Shown here piece by piece: positions 1 through 11,921 of a stretch of 64,000 nucleotides of DNA. Both the position numbers and the translations under genes were made by a program. How positions within the stretch are numbered: the stretch's first letter is position 1; each line of letters begins with the position of its first letter. Under the pieces are notes generated by a model. The model made no database searches. It had not been told where the DNA came from and worked only from the letters and a program-made list of their open reading frames with translations. Source of the DNA: Ichthyophis bannanicus (lineage: Eukaryota; Chordata; Amphibia; Gymnophiona; Ichthyophiidae); NCBI GenBank assembly GCA_033557465.1, contig CM066034.1, forward strand, positions 416,308,159 to 416,372,158, written 5' to 3'.

Positions 1-860
1 AATGGCATAATTTTGTGGATGAAGTCAAAATTGTGAAGTGGCTCAGAAAGCTGAAGGCTTCCAGTTCCAGGGACAGCATATTTTTATTTTTCAGGATTTT
101 TCTGTGGATCTATAGTGCAAATGGCAAGAAGAAGTGAAGAAGGAACTGTGCAGTGGTTGGATTGCTATGTGCTTCTCTACCCCTCCTGTCTGTAGGTTCA
201 GCACGCTAGCCAAACCTGTGTGGTTTAGTTTGGAGGGTTTGTAAGGAGTTGGGGTGTGTGAAAACTGGGACAGCTGGGGAGGGTTATTGGCATGGTTGTT
301 AGTGTGGCTTGGGGGTGTATATGGAAAATGGGATGGATGTGTTTTGGGGTGTAGGCAGTGTGTGTTGGGTGTCTATTGGGATCTGGGGGAGAAATGCGGG
401 GTTTTGTGTCTGTGGCTGCAGTGTACAAGGATGCTTGGATTGGCAAACTGGGATGTCAAAGGAGTGGTATGGGAGTTTCAGATTGATTGGGTTGGGGTTG
501 TTGGTGGGTAAGGGATTGAAGGGGTTAGTTTTTTAATTGGGGGATTAGTTGTAGATCCAAGGGCCAAGGATCTCAATTTTGTTCCCACCTGTGTGATGTT
601 TTTTTGGGTCAGTTAGGTGTTGAAGTGCTGCTTCCTGGTTTATTTGTAGAGTTTAGGATGACAGTTATTGGCTAGGGAGGTTGAAGGGGAGGGGGGATTG
701 GGAGTGGGTGAGTTTGAGTGGTTGAGAGTTTATTTCAAATTAAAAATATTGACAGGCACATACTTGTTCCAATTTTGGTGTTTTCTTTTGATCTGTTATG
801 GCTGTCAAAGATAATTTTTTCTTGCATTGCTTGTGGTTATGGGCCCAGTTCAGACTCAGA
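1..860. other. No gene recognised; G/T-rich unique or decayed sequence
   Basis: The + strand is biased to G and T (roughly 230-720), which gives short overlapping open frames on both strands with no domain-like composition. I see no terminal repeats, tail or RT/endonuclease motif. The complementary C/A-rich wording loosely resembles 37100-37260, so an old shared repeat is possible but not demonstrated. Confidence 0.4.
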
Positions 861-1423
861 TGTCCTGGCCCTCTGTGCGCCCAGTCAGAACCAGACACAC
901 AGAGCTAGCCGGGATTCTGATCCTGTGGGGCACTTCTAGCCCTGCGGGATCAGAATCGCATCCAGGGCTATACGTGCTGGCCAGGACCCTGATTCAGGTC
1001 GGATTGCATGCACTGACCTTGCCCGACTAGCTCAGTCAGGGCTTTTCAATGGAGTCACGGCGCCATGGTGTCCAGTTACCATGGCACTATGACTCAAATC
1101 AAAAGACGTGATCCCCGGCCACCGGCTCAAATAGTGCTTTCCCCGCAGCCTGACCCCCGATATGGCCTCCCAAGGCCAGGGTCAGGTCGTGAGGAATGTC
1201 CCTTTCTGAGCCCCGGGTCCACCATCTCCCACCGACTAGTGGAACTTATTCTACCTCCGAGGTGAAATAAGTTCCCCGTTAAAGCCGCCGGCCCCAGACA
1301 TACAGGGCCGATGACCGTCTACTGCTCACCCTAATGCCGCCCCTGATCTGCTCCTTTCCCATCCCTGTCTAGCTTCCCTGTACAATGCGTGGGGAAGTTA
1401 GATGGGATCGGGAGAGGACATGA
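861..1423. other. GC-rich segment with hairpin; no gene
   Basis: Base composition changes to GC-rich. At 1241-1275 there is a near-perfect hairpin: GGAACTTATT followed by CTACCTC pairs with GAGGTGAAATAAGTTCC around a CG centre, one mismatch. A similar hairpin (ACTTTTCTACCTC / GAGGTGGAATAAGT) lies at 48253-48288, also in GC-rich sequence near an 'acatacaggg' word, which suggests the same old repeat family. No coding motif is visible. Confidence 0.4.
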
Positions 1424-1466
1424 ATAGCAGGGATGGATATCCCAACGGGACATCCATCCCTGCTAT
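1424..1466. repeat. Perfect 15-bp inverted repeat with 13-bp loop
   Basis: The arm ATAGCAGGGATGGAT at 1424-1438 is exactly complementary to ATCCATCCCTGCTAT at 1452-1466. It is probably the core of a small palindromic MITE or of a decayed DNA transposon. The flanks show no clear target duplication. Confidence 0.6.
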
Positions 1467-1566
1467 CTGTGCCTTGGAATGACCCCTTATGTGAATACAT
1501 TTGTCCTCAGTATGTTGTTCTGCCTACTACTGCTTGGTTTGCAAGCTTGATGGGCACACCGCTGCA

Positions 1567-2600
1567 TATTCCATCATTCAATATTAGAGGGATATCTAGT
1601 CCCATCAAGTGCATATTGCTGTGGTACTTAACCCATGTGGTCATTCTCTAAGAGACACATCTGTCTTGGACTGAATACTTTAAATTGTGTTGGAGTTGGG
1701 TGGGCCAGATCTTCTCAGCTCCTTATAATTCTTGGAGTTGAGGAGCTTGTATCTTGATCCATTGGTTTCTTTCCTTGCATTGGAGAAAGTCCTAATGGGA
1801 GATTTATTATTTAGCGTTGTAACTTAAGTTCTGTTGAATTTGTTTTGGTTAATATTATGGGCCCAGTGCTCATTCTGATGACTTCTATCTTTCATGCATG
1901 GTCAGGTTGCCTGATGGGTTGGGCTCCCAATGATTTTGCGAGGGGACTTCAATGTGTGCATGAATAACAAATTGGATAATTCTGGTTCTTTGTGAGGAGT
2001 TTGGAGAGAATTTTAGACCTTGCTGGCCTTGGTATACTATCTTGGGGTCGAGGATGTATGGCAATCCTGGGAACAAGGATTATACCTTTTTTCACCACGC
2101 CACCAGTCATATAGTCACCTGATTTTTTTTATTTTCTCTCTACACTCTAGGATCTCTCTGGTAGTGAGTGATATTCTGACATAACAGTTGTCTGATCATC
2201 ATCCAGTGCTGCTAGTGCTGGCAATGGGTGGCCTGCCTAGGTAGAGTGATATGTGGAGTTTTAATGCCTCTTTATTGGGTAGAAGGGAGTAGATCTGGAT
2301 GGCTTTGTAAGAATTCCAAGAAATTCATGATCCTACAGTGTATATGATCTAGTGTTGCATTGGAAAACATTTAAGGGTGTGCTTTAGTGTAGGATTATTG
2401 GCTATGCTAGTTATCTGAATAAAAGGAATAGAGCGGCCATTCTTCAACTGCAACACCAGATCTCTGTTTCAAAACAACAACAAAAAGGTTTAACAAAGCT
2501 CTATCATCAACTTTGTTTGGCCTGAGAGTGTATTAAGAAGCTGAGGTGGATGAAATAGAGGTGACATTATGGTATGATGTGCTTGGGAACAAAATAGGTT
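1567..2600 (+). pseudogene. Decayed L1-type LINE, endonuclease part of ORF2
   Basis: Translation shows 'FNIRGISSPIK' followed by 'ETHLSWTE', matching the N-terminus of the intact L1 ORF2 at 30551 in this window ('FNVKGINSPIK', 'ETHLCQTE'). About 450 bases later 'GNKDYTFFHH' corresponds to its 'DQEFTFFSNPH'. Stops and frameshifts are frequent, so it is an old, dead copy. The apurinic-type endonuclease would nick target DNA to prime reverse transcription. Neither the 5' UTR nor the RT is present here. The outer limits are approximate because similarity fades. Confidence 0.65.
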
Positions 2601-2699
2601 GAGAGTGGTTCATGGATGTGCTGCCCCCAGGGGCAGGCATAGGGTGATGGGGGGAGGGGGGGCCATGTGCGGAGACACACTGCAGGGCCTTATTTGCAT

Positions 2700-3480
2700 A
2701 AATACTTGTACACCAGAAAATAATCCTTATAGCTGTAAATTCAAGATCACAGTGCACAGGATAGATTGGACCATCAAAGCTGGAAAAGCCCATAAATCAC
2801 AAATAGTGAGGCTATTAGGCCACAAAACAAAATTAAACTGAGATGTTCCCTTAAACTTGTTTTCCTCAAATTTGAACTAACAAAATATTTTAAATTTCAG
2901 AGTGGCAGTAGCATAACAGAAAACTGAAAATCTCAAAGATTATCCATATTCCATTACCCTCCACCAATATCCTATAGGGGATGCCACACAAAGAATAAAA
3001 ATAAAAAGTGAAAACCATAGCACACGACCTATAGAGCAAATCTACCATCCATAATAGCACTAACTTCTAAAACACACACAATGAGGCTCCTACCCCATAT
3101 TACAGTGGGCCGTAGAACATCCATAAATCTGAATTACTGCAGATCCCTACATAGAAACTCCATGCTAACAAAATAAATGGCCTCAGTCACATGCTTAGAA
3201 CTTATTGTGTACTTGGTGAAGATCTATATAAATGACCATAAACTAAAACTATAAATATGTAGACAAAAATTAAACTAAAACCCCAAGAAGCCAGCCTTTG
3301 CATATAGTGCAACACCAAATACACAGAAAGAGATACATATAAATAAAGAAAGCACATATAAATTATGAAAACTGACTTATTCCAATTACTACATTGAAAA
3401 CAAAATTAATTTGTTATACCTTTGTTATCTTTCCATTTTATTTTGCAATCTCTTTCTTGGTCCAGTAGTGCACCTGCAAA
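2700..3480 (+). mobile_element. Fragment of the same hAT-type element as 37710-40172
   Basis: Sequence from about 2900 to 3480 follows 38030-38600 in order: the block around 'ggcctcagtcacatgctta' then 'aatatgtagacaaaa', 'ttaaactaaaacccca', 'agtgcaacacc' and 'acctttgttatct'. The 38-kb copy lies inside a complete hAT-type transposon, so this is an internal fragment of a second copy. I cannot find its terminal repeats here. No coding capacity. Confidence 0.55.
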
Positions 3481-3828
3481 CTTCTGAGGCTGGGGCTATG
3501 GTTCTGTCCAGCCATGGGCACTTTTTGCCTCTCTCCCATTGCTGCTGGTGCTGGGTCACATGATGGAAACCTCTACTGTCTGAACTGTGGAGCTCTGTAC
3601 CTATGGAACCATGCATACAGTAGTTTAAACATTTTCAGGTCCTGTGGTTGAAAACAGAGTTTCGAAGTTCAGATAGTATAGGTTTCAATCATCCAACCAT
3701 TTTGTGACTGGAGAAAATAATTACCTGCTGGCTTGGCTTAGGAGGTCATACCATCGCAAAAATTCAACTACTGCTGCAGCATCAGTCAGGGCCAACAGAC
3801 AAGCTGGGCTGAGGACAGTCGGTATGAG
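3481..3828. other. No gene recognised
   Basis: Between the hAT fragment and the CR1 copy I see no repeat boundary, RNA gene or meaningful frame. The part up to about 3620 may be more of the hAT interior. Confidence 0.4.
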
Positions 3829-6212
3829 GACCTAGTCCTTAGTGAAACATCAGATCTAGTGCAAGAGATAAGGGTGTTGGGGCCACTTGGCAATAGTGAT
3901 CATAGCATGATCGCCTTTGATTTAATTAGTGGAGGAGGGATAGTAAGGAAATCCACAGTACTACCTTTTAACTTTCGAAAGGGAGACTATGATAAAATGA
4001 GGAAAATAGTTAAGAAAAGGTTAAAGACTTACATCAAGCTTGGGTGTTCTTGAAAAATATTATCTTGGAAGCCCAGACCAGCTGTATTCCATGCTTTAAG
4101 AAAAGTGGAAGGAAGTCCAAAAAACTGCCAGCATGGTTTAAAGGTGAGGTCAGAGAGGCCATTGTTGCCAAAAAAGCATCTTTCAGGAAATGGAAAAAAG
4201 AGCCAAACGATGAAACCTGGAAACAGCACAAGCACTGGCAAGTCAAATGCAAGGCATTGATAAAGCAGGCAAAGGGAGAATTTGAGAAGAAGCTTGCTGC
4301 GGAAGCAAAAATGTGAAATAAAGATTTTTCAAGTACATTCGTAACAAAAAACCTGTGAGTCAGTTGGTCCATTAGATGATAGAGGAGTTAAAGGGGCACT
4401 AAGAGGCGACAAGGCGATAGCGGAGAGACTGAATGAATTCTTTGCTTCGGTCTTTACTGAGGAAGATGTAGGGATGTTACCCATGACTGAAGTGGTATTT
4501 AAAGGTGCGGAAGAATTGAAGGAAATATCGATACATCGGGAAGATGTATTACAACTATTAGATAAACTGAAGAGTAGCAAATCACCTGGGCCGGATGGTA
4601 TACATCCAAGGTTGTTGAAAGAACTGAAATATGAGATTGCAGACCTGCTATTAGTAATCTGTGAACTATCATTAAAATCATCTCTAATACCTAAAGATTG
4701 GAGGATCGCCAATGTAACCCAAATTTTTAAAAAGGGTTTCTGGGGTGATCCGGGAAACTACAGACCGGTGAGCCTCACGTCAGTACCGGGAAAAATGGTA
4801 GAAACCATCATAAAGAATAAAATTACTCAGCATGTAGATAGTCAAGGCCTAATGGGAGACAGCCAACATGGCTTTAGACAAGGAAGATCTTGTCTTACTA
4901 ATCTGTTATGTTTTTTTGAAAGTGTGAACAAACAGGTGGACAAAGGTGAGTCGGTTGATATAGTGTATCTGAACTTTCAGAAAGCCTTTGACAAGGTCCC
5001 TCATCAAAGACTTTTGGCAAAACTAAAGAGTCATGGGATAGGAGGCAGTGTACTACTGTGGATCAAGAACTGGTTGAAAGATAGAAAGCAGAGGGTAGGG
5101 CTAAATGGCCAATTTTCCCAGTGGAGAAAGGTGAGTAGTGGTGTACCCCAGGGATCTGTGCTGGGTCCGCTGCTTTTTGACATATTCATAAATAACCTGG
5201 AAAGGGGAATAACGAGTGAGGTTATCAAATTTGCAGATGACACAAAACTATTTAAAGTTGTTAAAACCCAAGAGGATTGTGGAAAATTGCAAGAGGATCT
5301 TGATAAATTGGAAGGCTGGGCATCAAAATGGCAGATGAAATTTAATGTGGACAAGTGCAAAGTTATGCACCTAGGGAAGAACAACCCAAACTATGGTTAC
5401 ACGATGCAAGGTTCCACATTAGGAACCACCACCCAGGAAAAAGATTTAGGCGTCATTGTGGATAACTTGTTAAAACCCTCGGCCCAGTGTGCAGCAGCAG
5501 CCAAGAGAGCAAATAGTATGCTAGGTATCATAAGGAAAGGAATGGAAAATAAAACAAAAAATATTATAATGCCTCTATATCGTTCCATGGTGAGACCGCA
5601 CCTTGAATATTGTGTGCAATTCTGGTCGCCGTATCTTAAAAAGGATATAACGTTATTAGAAAATGTTCAGAGAAGAGCCACCAAAATGGTAAAGGGGATG
5701 GAAGGATACTCCTATGAAAGGCTAAAAAGGTTAGGGCTCTTTAACCTGGATAAGAGACGGCTGAGGGGAGATATGGTAGAAGTCTATAAATTAATGAACG
5801 GAGTGGAACGGGTAAACGTAGATCGACTGTTATCAGAATATAGAAAGACTAGGGGACATGCAATGAAGCTACAGGGTAAACTATTTAAGACTAATAAAAG
5901 AAAATATTTTTTCACTCAATGTGTAATCAAACTCTGGAATTTGTTACCGGAGAATGTAGTAAAGGCTGTTAGTGTAGCTGGGTTTAAAAAAGGTTTGGAC
6001 AAGTTCCTGGAGGAAAGCTCCATAAACCATTATTAAGAAGGGACCCAGGATATCAATGCTTGGCCCTGTACAAGCATTGCGGAGCCTCCGTCTTTTGGGG
6101 AAACTGCTAGGTACCTATGACCTGGATTGGCCACTGTTGGAAACAGGATACTGGGCTTGATGGACCTTGGTCTGACCCAGTATGGCATATCTTATTTTCT
6201 TATGAGGGCTTT
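3829..6212 (+). mobile_element. CR1-A LINE, 5'-truncated copy 1
   Basis: The copy begins inside the endonuclease ('DLVQEIRVLGPLGNSDHSM' frame) and runs to the CR1 3' end, where 'tgacccagtatggcatatctt' and a TTCTTATG-type repeat finish at about 6210. Compared with the nearly full-length copy at 50513-54990 it lacks ORF1 and most of the endonuclease. The linker region (3859-4316) carries frameshifts; the RT part is one open frame. CR1 elements use target-primed reverse transcription and end in short tandem repeats rather than poly(A), as seen here. Confidence 0.9.
4474..6036 (+). pseudogene. CR1-A ORF2, reverse transcriptase to C-terminus (520 codons, 5'-truncated)
   Basis: The open frame contains the non-LTR RT motifs in order: 'SPGPDGIHPRLLKEL', 'NYRPVSLTSVPGK' (about residue 100), 'FRQGRSCLTNLL', 'YLNFQKAFDKVPH' (motif A), 'SSGVPQGSVLGPLLF' (motif B), then 'KFADDTKLF' (motif C, catalytic FADD). 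A C-terminal '[14 protein letters not shown]' block typical of CR1 follows. The asparagine in 'YLNFQKAFD' replaces aspartate found in the sister copies ('YLDFQKAFD'), which removes a likely metal-binding residue. One codon pair ('YEERL' to 'YERL') is also lost. The endonuclease is missing upstream, so the copy is dead although the RT frame is open. Confidence 0.85.
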
Positions 6213-6649
6213 CTGTCCTAGGCCTGTCTCAGCTCCGTCGAGTCAGGCTCAGCATGCAGCATGGCTGCACATTTGGATTGAGCTGTGGTCATAGACGGGA
6301 GGGAAGAAGAGGAGACCTCTAGTAGTTCTCCATCTTTCCTCACTGTGCTCCACATCTGTGACAGAACACAGCACAGCATAGGGATGTCTTCATGTTGGCA
6401 TCATTGGGAGGGGTGATTGGCAGAGCAGCACACAGAGCTGGTGCGATAGAGGCTGGAACTTTTTGGGTCGGGCGGGCCAGCAGCAGCATTAGTAAGTTGG
6501 GGATGACATTAAGTAAAGGAAGGTACAGGGCCAGGAAACCTTTTGGCTGCAACACACCTAAGAAAGTCGCCATTGTTAGTTCTGAGACAGTGCCAGCACC
6601 CCGTCTGCAATTTATGCACATATTTTCCTTATGTTATTGTTGCTTAATC
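6213..6649. other. No gene recognised
   Basis: Sequence between a CR1 3' end and an L2 tail. It may be the degraded body of the same L2 copy, but I could not match it to the L2 at 42-46 kb. No RNA gene or convincing frame. Confidence 0.35.
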
Positions 6650-6832
6650 TTGCTCTTTGTAATTATTTCATGTACATAGTTCACCCCTGTTATCCAAGTT
6701 TGTACTCCTGTTCTATGTAAAACCAAACAGCTTGTTGTTATGGTCTTTTTGTTATAATGTAAACCGTGCTGATATCGAATAGTGCGGTATATAAGAAACT
6801 GTAGTAAATTAAAAAAATAAATTAATAAATAA
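6650..6832 (+). mobile_element. L2 LINE 3' tail, 5'-truncated
   Basis: The end 'gtaaaccgtgctgat' followed by 'tagtgcggtatataa' and an A/T-rich aataaataaa tail matches the 3' end of the long L2 at 42136-46204. The tail abuts the CATAAGAA end of the minus-strand CR1-A copy at 6833 without spacer. Confidence 0.7.
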
Positions 6833-7882
6833 ACATAAGAACATAAGAACATAAGATATGCCATACTGGGTCAGACCAAGGTCCATCAAGCCCAGTATTC
6901 TGTTTCCAACAGTGGCCAATCTAGGTCATACGTACTAGCAGTTTCCCCAAGGGACACAGGTTCCACAATGCTTGTATTGGTTCAAGCATTGATATCCTGG
7001 GTCCCTTCTTAATAATGGTTTATGGACCTTTCCTCCAGGAACTTGTCCAAACCTTTTTTAAACCCAGCTACACTAACAGCCTTTACTACATCCTCCGGTA
7101 ACAAATTCCAGAGTTTGATTACACGTTGAGTGAAAAAATATTTTCTTTTATTAGTCTTAAATAGTTTACCCTGTAGCTTCATTGCATGTCCCCTAGTCTT
7201 TCTATATTCTGATAATGTAAACAATCGATCTACGTTTACCCGTTCCACTCCGTTCATTAATTTATAGACTTCTATCATATCTCCCCTCAGCCGTCTCTTT
7301 TCCAGGTTAAAGAGCCCCAACCTTTTTAGCCTTTCTTCATAGGAGTATCCTTCCATCCCCTTTACCATTTTGGTGGCTCTTCTCTGAACCTTTTCTAAAA
7401 TCGCTATATCCTTTTTAAGATACGGCGACCAGAATTGCACACAATATTCAAGGTGCGGTCTCACCATGGAATGATATAGAGGCATTATAATATCTTTTGT
7501 TTTATTTTCCATTCCTTTCCTTATCATATCTAGCATTCTATTTGCTCTCTTGGCCGCCGCTGCACACTGGGCCGAGGGTTTTAACATGGTATCCACAATG
7601 ACGCCTAAATATTTTTCCTGGGTGGTGGTTCCTAATGTGGAACCTAGCATCGTGTAACCATATTTTGGGTTGTTCTTCCCTAGGTGCATAACCTTGCACT
7701 TCTCCACATTAAATTTCATCTGCCATTTTGATGCCCAGTCTTCCAATTTATCAAGATCCTCTTGCAATTTTCCACAATCCTCCTGGGTTTTAACAACTTT
7801 AAATAGTTTTGTGTCATCTGCAAATTTGATAACCTCACTCGTTATTCCACTTTCCAGGTCATTTATGAATATGTCAAAAACA
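6833..7882 (-). mobile_element. CR1-A LINE, 5'-truncated copy 2
   Basis: On the minus strand this runs from the middle of the RT (just before '[16 protein letters not shown]') through 'KFADDTKLF' to the 3' UTR and ends in three CATAAGAA-type repeats at 6833. One frame stays open for about 290 codons (stop near 7009). It is nearly identical in sequence to the 50.5-kb copy, so both inserted fairly recently. The 5' break near 7882 joins unrelated sequence. Confidence 0.88.
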
Positions 7883-8093
7883 TGAAGTTGACATGGGACC
7901 CCCTGTTCATCAGGGTCTTGTGCCAACAACATGCTTTCACATGCCTAAGGTTAGCCCTGGCTGCCCCTATGACTACAGGATGCTTGTGGGATTGGGCTGA
8001 TAATCTCTAACTGTTGCACCTTACCTTGAGGATCTTCTGTTGCATCATTTTACAGAGTTGAAGTTTAGACTTTTTTGGATATAGTGGAATTAG

Positions 8094-8700
8094 AAAGTAC
8101 AGAGAAGAGCCACCAAAATGGTAAAGGGGATGAAAGAGCCTCCATCCTCTTTACCGTGGAAAAGGGGATGGAGGAGCCCTAACCTTTTAAGCCTCCCTAT
8201 GAGGAGAGGTTTAAAAGGTTAGGGTTCTTCAATTTGGTAAAGAGACGTCTGAGGGGAGATATGATAAAAGTCTATAAATTAATGAATGGAGTGGAATGGA
8301 TCAACATAGATCGATTGTTTACGCCATCAATAAATAGAAAGACTAGTGGACATGCAATGAAGCTACAGTGTAACCCATTTAAGACTAATACGAAAACATA
8401 TTTTTTCACTCAATGTGTAATCAAACGCTGGAATTCGTTACCAGAGGATGTAGTAAAAGGTGATAGTGCAGCTGGGTTTAAAAAAAAAGGATTGGACAAG
8501 TTCCTGAAAGAAAGGTCCATAAACCATTATTAAAGAGGGCCCTGGAAATCCACTGTCCAATACAAGCATTGTGGAACCTGTGTGTATTTTTGGGAAACTG
8601 CTAGGTACTTGTGACCTGGATTGGCCACTGTTGGAAATAGGATACTGGCTTGATAGACCTTGGTCTGACCCAGTATGGCATTTCTTATGTTCTTATGATA
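8094..8700 (+). mobile_element. CR1-A 3' end, copy 3, with internal inverted duplication
   Basis: Begins at 'cagagaagagccaccaaaatgg' and ends in TTCTTATG repeats. Positions about 8120-8240 contain short reverse-complement copies of neighbouring CR1 sequence: 'ccctaaccttttaagcctc' faces 'gaggtttaaaaggttaggg'. After that the frame 8234-8533 follows the CR1 C-terminus. It is more diverged than copies 1 and 2. Confidence 0.8.
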
Positions 8701-8799
8701 GGATGCTCAGAGAAAAGCACTGAGTTGCCCCATTTACTTGCTTGAAGTACAGTAGATTGTTGGAGGGTAGTAGAATCAGAAATGTGCTGTTCCTGATGT

Positions 8800-9030
8800 G
8801 TATCTATTAGAATTCTTTAAGAAATTTAAGGAGGAGATTCCTCCTCTCTTGAGTAAAATGTTTGCTCATTTGGATGCGGTTTGGTAGCTGCTGGAGAGCT
8901 CCTTCATGCCACAGTAGTTCTACTTCATAAGAAACATAAGGAGAGGGACAATGTAAATTCTTAGCATTCTGTTTCCTTGTTGAATGTTAATATGAAGATT
9001 GTAGTTAAGGTCCTGCATGTGGGCTTTAAA
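8800..9030 (+). pseudogene. Decayed L1-type RT fragment
   Basis: Broken frames give 'EFFKKFKEEIPPLLSKMF', then 'KKHKERDNV' and 'HSVSLLNVNMKIVVKVL', in the same order as 'EFYKTFAKELAPHLQEYF', 'KKGRDPQ' and 'RPISLLNVDYKIYATIL' in the intact L1 ORF2 of this window. This is RT motif 1 with its approach region. Boundaries are approximate. Confidence 0.6.
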
Positions 9031-9514
9031 TACCACTGCCCATAGATGAACAAGCATATCTATTTGCATAATCAATACCACTCACCAGAACAACTAGTGC
9101 CCCACTGACTCCACTATACATCATTGCAATGCTGATGCCTTCCTAACTACAGCCACGCCCCACTATAAATAATCATTCTACCCTCATTACCTAACATAGC
9201 ACAGTGCTCAAACAAATATTCATTGATAATTTTATCACTATGACATATCATCACTCCAATTCAGCAGACAAAAGATTTTAGAAACACTGATTGGAAAATC
9301 CCCCTGAGGAAGCAGTTGGTAAAACACTGAGCTGGACATCTTAGATGGCTTTGGGGAGCAGCATAAGGTGTATGAAAATTGAACAAGGCACACAATGAAA
9401 AGCTAAATAATGCTGTGATGGTGATGTTGTGGCTGGATAATTGAAGTATAGTCATAGTATAGCTGTGCATGCTCTGAGGGAACTCAGGTTTCTTAAGTTT
9501 TAAAATTAAACTAA
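9031..9514. other. No gene recognised
   Basis: AT-rich sequence without recognisable frame or repeat ends. A short 'ccccctgaggaagcag' word near 9300 recalls the conserved words of PLE-type repeats, but the match is too short to call. Confidence 0.35.
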
Positions 9515-9745
9515 AAAGTGATCCCTTTATAGCAACAGGATAAAATCTAAATAAATATAACTATCTCTTATATCTCAAATAGAGGTGACCTGCACAGAGC
9601 AGTGGGTACAGCTCTAAACAAAGGAATGGGGAGGGGTGACCTGCATGGAGCGACAGGTGCATCTACTCTTGCTGCCTTGCTGGGCAGACTAGATGGACCA
9701 TACTGGTCTTTATCTGCTGTCATATACTATTACTATGTTACTATA
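9515..9745 (+). mobile_element. CR1-B 3' end fragment
   Basis: The order 'gatccctttatagcaacaggat', 'tgggcagactagatgga', 'ggtctttatctgctgtca' and a final 'actatgttactat' matches the 3' end of the CR1-B copy at 25155-25817. Only the last ~230 bp are present, as expected for a 5'-truncated LINE. Confidence 0.75.
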
Positions 9746-10084
9746 CATAAGTAAATATTAATAAATCAGAAGAGAGGAGTTTTTTCAGGGTCGTTGATGT
9801 ACTGGGGAAGAGATGCGGCCTGAGTATTTTTACCTAGGCCCACATTCTCAACCCCAATGTTCTGAGACCCTTTTTCTCCTTTTTATAAGTTCAGTTTGCA
9901 TTCATAGTGGAGTGATTTCACTACAAGTTGATGTGTTATCATTTTCACTCCAGAAGTGACCATAAAGTTGATGCATGCACCTTTTTGTGCTGTTAGTGCC
10001 TCAGTCCTGATGATATTGTATTTTTGTTTCTTCATGGCTTATGTATCCTATTTTATGGCCCTGCTTCTTCGTTTTAGGTGTGAT
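9746..10084. other. No gene recognised
   Basis: No motif, tail or repeat boundary seen between the CR1-B end and an old CR1-A copy. Confidence 0.4.
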
Positions 10085-11215
10085 GCCTGTTTATAAAAAG
10101 TTTCAAAAAGAAAACACAGAGTACAACTAAGTGGTTCATTCTCTCAATGGAGAAAAGTAAGGAGTGGGCTCTGTACTGGGCCCACTGCTTTTTAAAATAT
10201 TTATAAATGACCTGGAAATAAGAACAACATGAGATATGATCAAATTTGCAGATGACAGACATTTTTTCAAAGTTGTTAAACTACATGACAATTGTGAAAA
10301 ACTATAAGAGGGTCTTGAGAAACTGAGAAACTGGGTATCGAAATTGTGGACAAGTGCAAAGTTATGCTTGCAGGGAAGAACAACCCAAATTATAGCTACA
10401 TGATGCAAGATTTCACATTAGGAGTCACCATCCAAAAAAAAAAGATCTAGGATCATCGTGGATAATATGTTGAAATCCTCTGCTCAGTCTGCAGCAGCAG
10501 CCATGAAAGCAAACAGAAGGCTAGGAATTATAAGGAAAGGAAATAGAATAAAACAGAAAATATCTTGATGCTTGTGTATCACTCCATGGTGCAATTGCAC
10601 CTTTGAGTATTATGTGCAGTTCTAGTCACGGCATCTCAAAAAAGATATAACAGAATTAGAAAAGATTCAGAGAAGAGTGACCAAAATGATAAAGGCAGTG
10701 GAGTGATGCCCCTGTGAGGAAATAGGCTAAAGATGTTAGGGCTCTTAGGCTTGGAGAAGAGTATCTAAGGGGAGATATGATCGCGAACAGAAATCTGTGG
10801 AGTGGAACAGATAAATGTGAATCAGTTGTATACTCTTCAAAAAGTACAAACACGAAAAGATATGCAGTGAAGCTACTAAGTAGTACATTTAAGACAAACT
10901 GTAGAAAATACTTTTTCACTCAATGCATAATTAAGCTCTGGAAGTCATTGGCAGAGGATATGGCAAAAGCTGCTGTGTAGCTGGGTTTAAAAACAGTTTG
11001 GACAAGTTCCTGGAGGAAAAAGTCCATAAACCATTATTAAGGTTGACTTAAGGAAATCCAGTGCTTATCCCTGGGATAAGAAGCATGTAAAATGTTTACC
11101 TTTTGGGATCCTGCCAAGGACTTGTGACCTAGAATGGCCACTGATGGAAAATGGATAGAGGGCTTGATAGACTTTTGTTCTGATCCAATATGGCAAGTCT
11201 TATGTTCTCTTCTTT
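10085..11215 (+). mobile_element. CR1-A LINE, old degraded copy 4
   Basis: Alignable by eye to copy 1: 'ttctctcaatggagaaaag', 'ctgtactgggcccactgct', 'aaatttgcagatgacaga', 'ggacaagtgcaaagttatg', down to 'gatccaatatggcaagtct' at the 3' end. Many substitutions and indels destroy the frame. It is older than copies 1 and 2, so CR1-A activity spans a long time. Confidence 0.8.
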
Positions 11216-11284
11216 TGCTCTTAGTATACCACGCTGGCAGTTGTTTAGTATTCTTTAACCTTTTCTAGTGCATGGAAATATATC

Positions 11285-11660
11285 TTATCTGGAGTTCCAG
11301 ACTGCTATTTTTAAATAATGCCCATGTGTCAAATGAATTTTTAACCCTGGCAATGGCAGCTTTTTCTTTTCTCCCAATTTCCCCATTTTATTGTAGTTTC
11401 CCTTTTCAAAATTAAATGCCATGGTAGTTTTCTTTGGTGTCTTCCTTCTAGAGATTATGACAAATTTGATTGTGTTATGATCACTATTACCAAAAAGTCC
11501 CATCAACATTATGGTTCACACCAAATCCTGCATTCCATTATTGACTAGATTTAAAGTAATTTCCCTTTTGTCAGTGCTAAGACCAACTGGTCTTTGAAAC
11601 AATCATTTGCAGCATCCAGAAACTTTACCCTGATCTGTGAGGCATTTACCCAATCAGAAC
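11285..11660 (-). pseudogene. CR1-type endonuclease-to-linker fragment
   Basis: On the minus strand 'GLFGNSDHNTIKFVI' followed by 'FNFEKGNYNKMGKL' matches 'GPLGNSDHSMIAFDL' and 'FNFRKGDYDKMRK' in the CR1-A ORF2. SDH is the last catalytic motif of the endonuclease. The remainder is too diverged to place; it may be another CR1 subfamily. Confidence 0.65.
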
Positions 11661-11676
11661 TGAGACAATTGAAATA

Positions 11677-11775
11677 AGAACATAAGATAAGCTATACTGG
11701 TTCCATCAAGTCCAGTATCCTGTTTCTAATAGTGACCAATCCAGGTCATAAGTACCTGTCAGGTTCCCATACGGT
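11677..11775 (-). mobile_element. CR1-A extreme 3' end
   Basis: 'agaacataagataagctatactgg' then 'tccagtatcctgtttctaatagtgaccaatccagg' is the complement of the CR1-A 3' UTR. Only about 100 bp are present. It abuts the endonuclease fragment to its left, so it may be a separate insertion or the same element after a large internal deletion. Confidence 0.7.
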
Positions 11776-11921
11776 AGACATTATTATTGTGTTATATAAT
11801 TTGTTAGCCTTCCTAATTTCTGTTTGCTTTGCACTGTTATCTGTTTTCATCCTGTTTGGATGGATGATAGTATACCCCTATGGACTATGTGTTCGATATT
11901 GAGTTAGGCTTATTTACGAAG

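Noticed and set aside
225..536. Overlapping frames on both strands (73-85 codons)
   Set aside because: They follow from strong G/T bias; composition is low-complexity (Trp/Gly or Pro/His/Thr) and there are no motifs.
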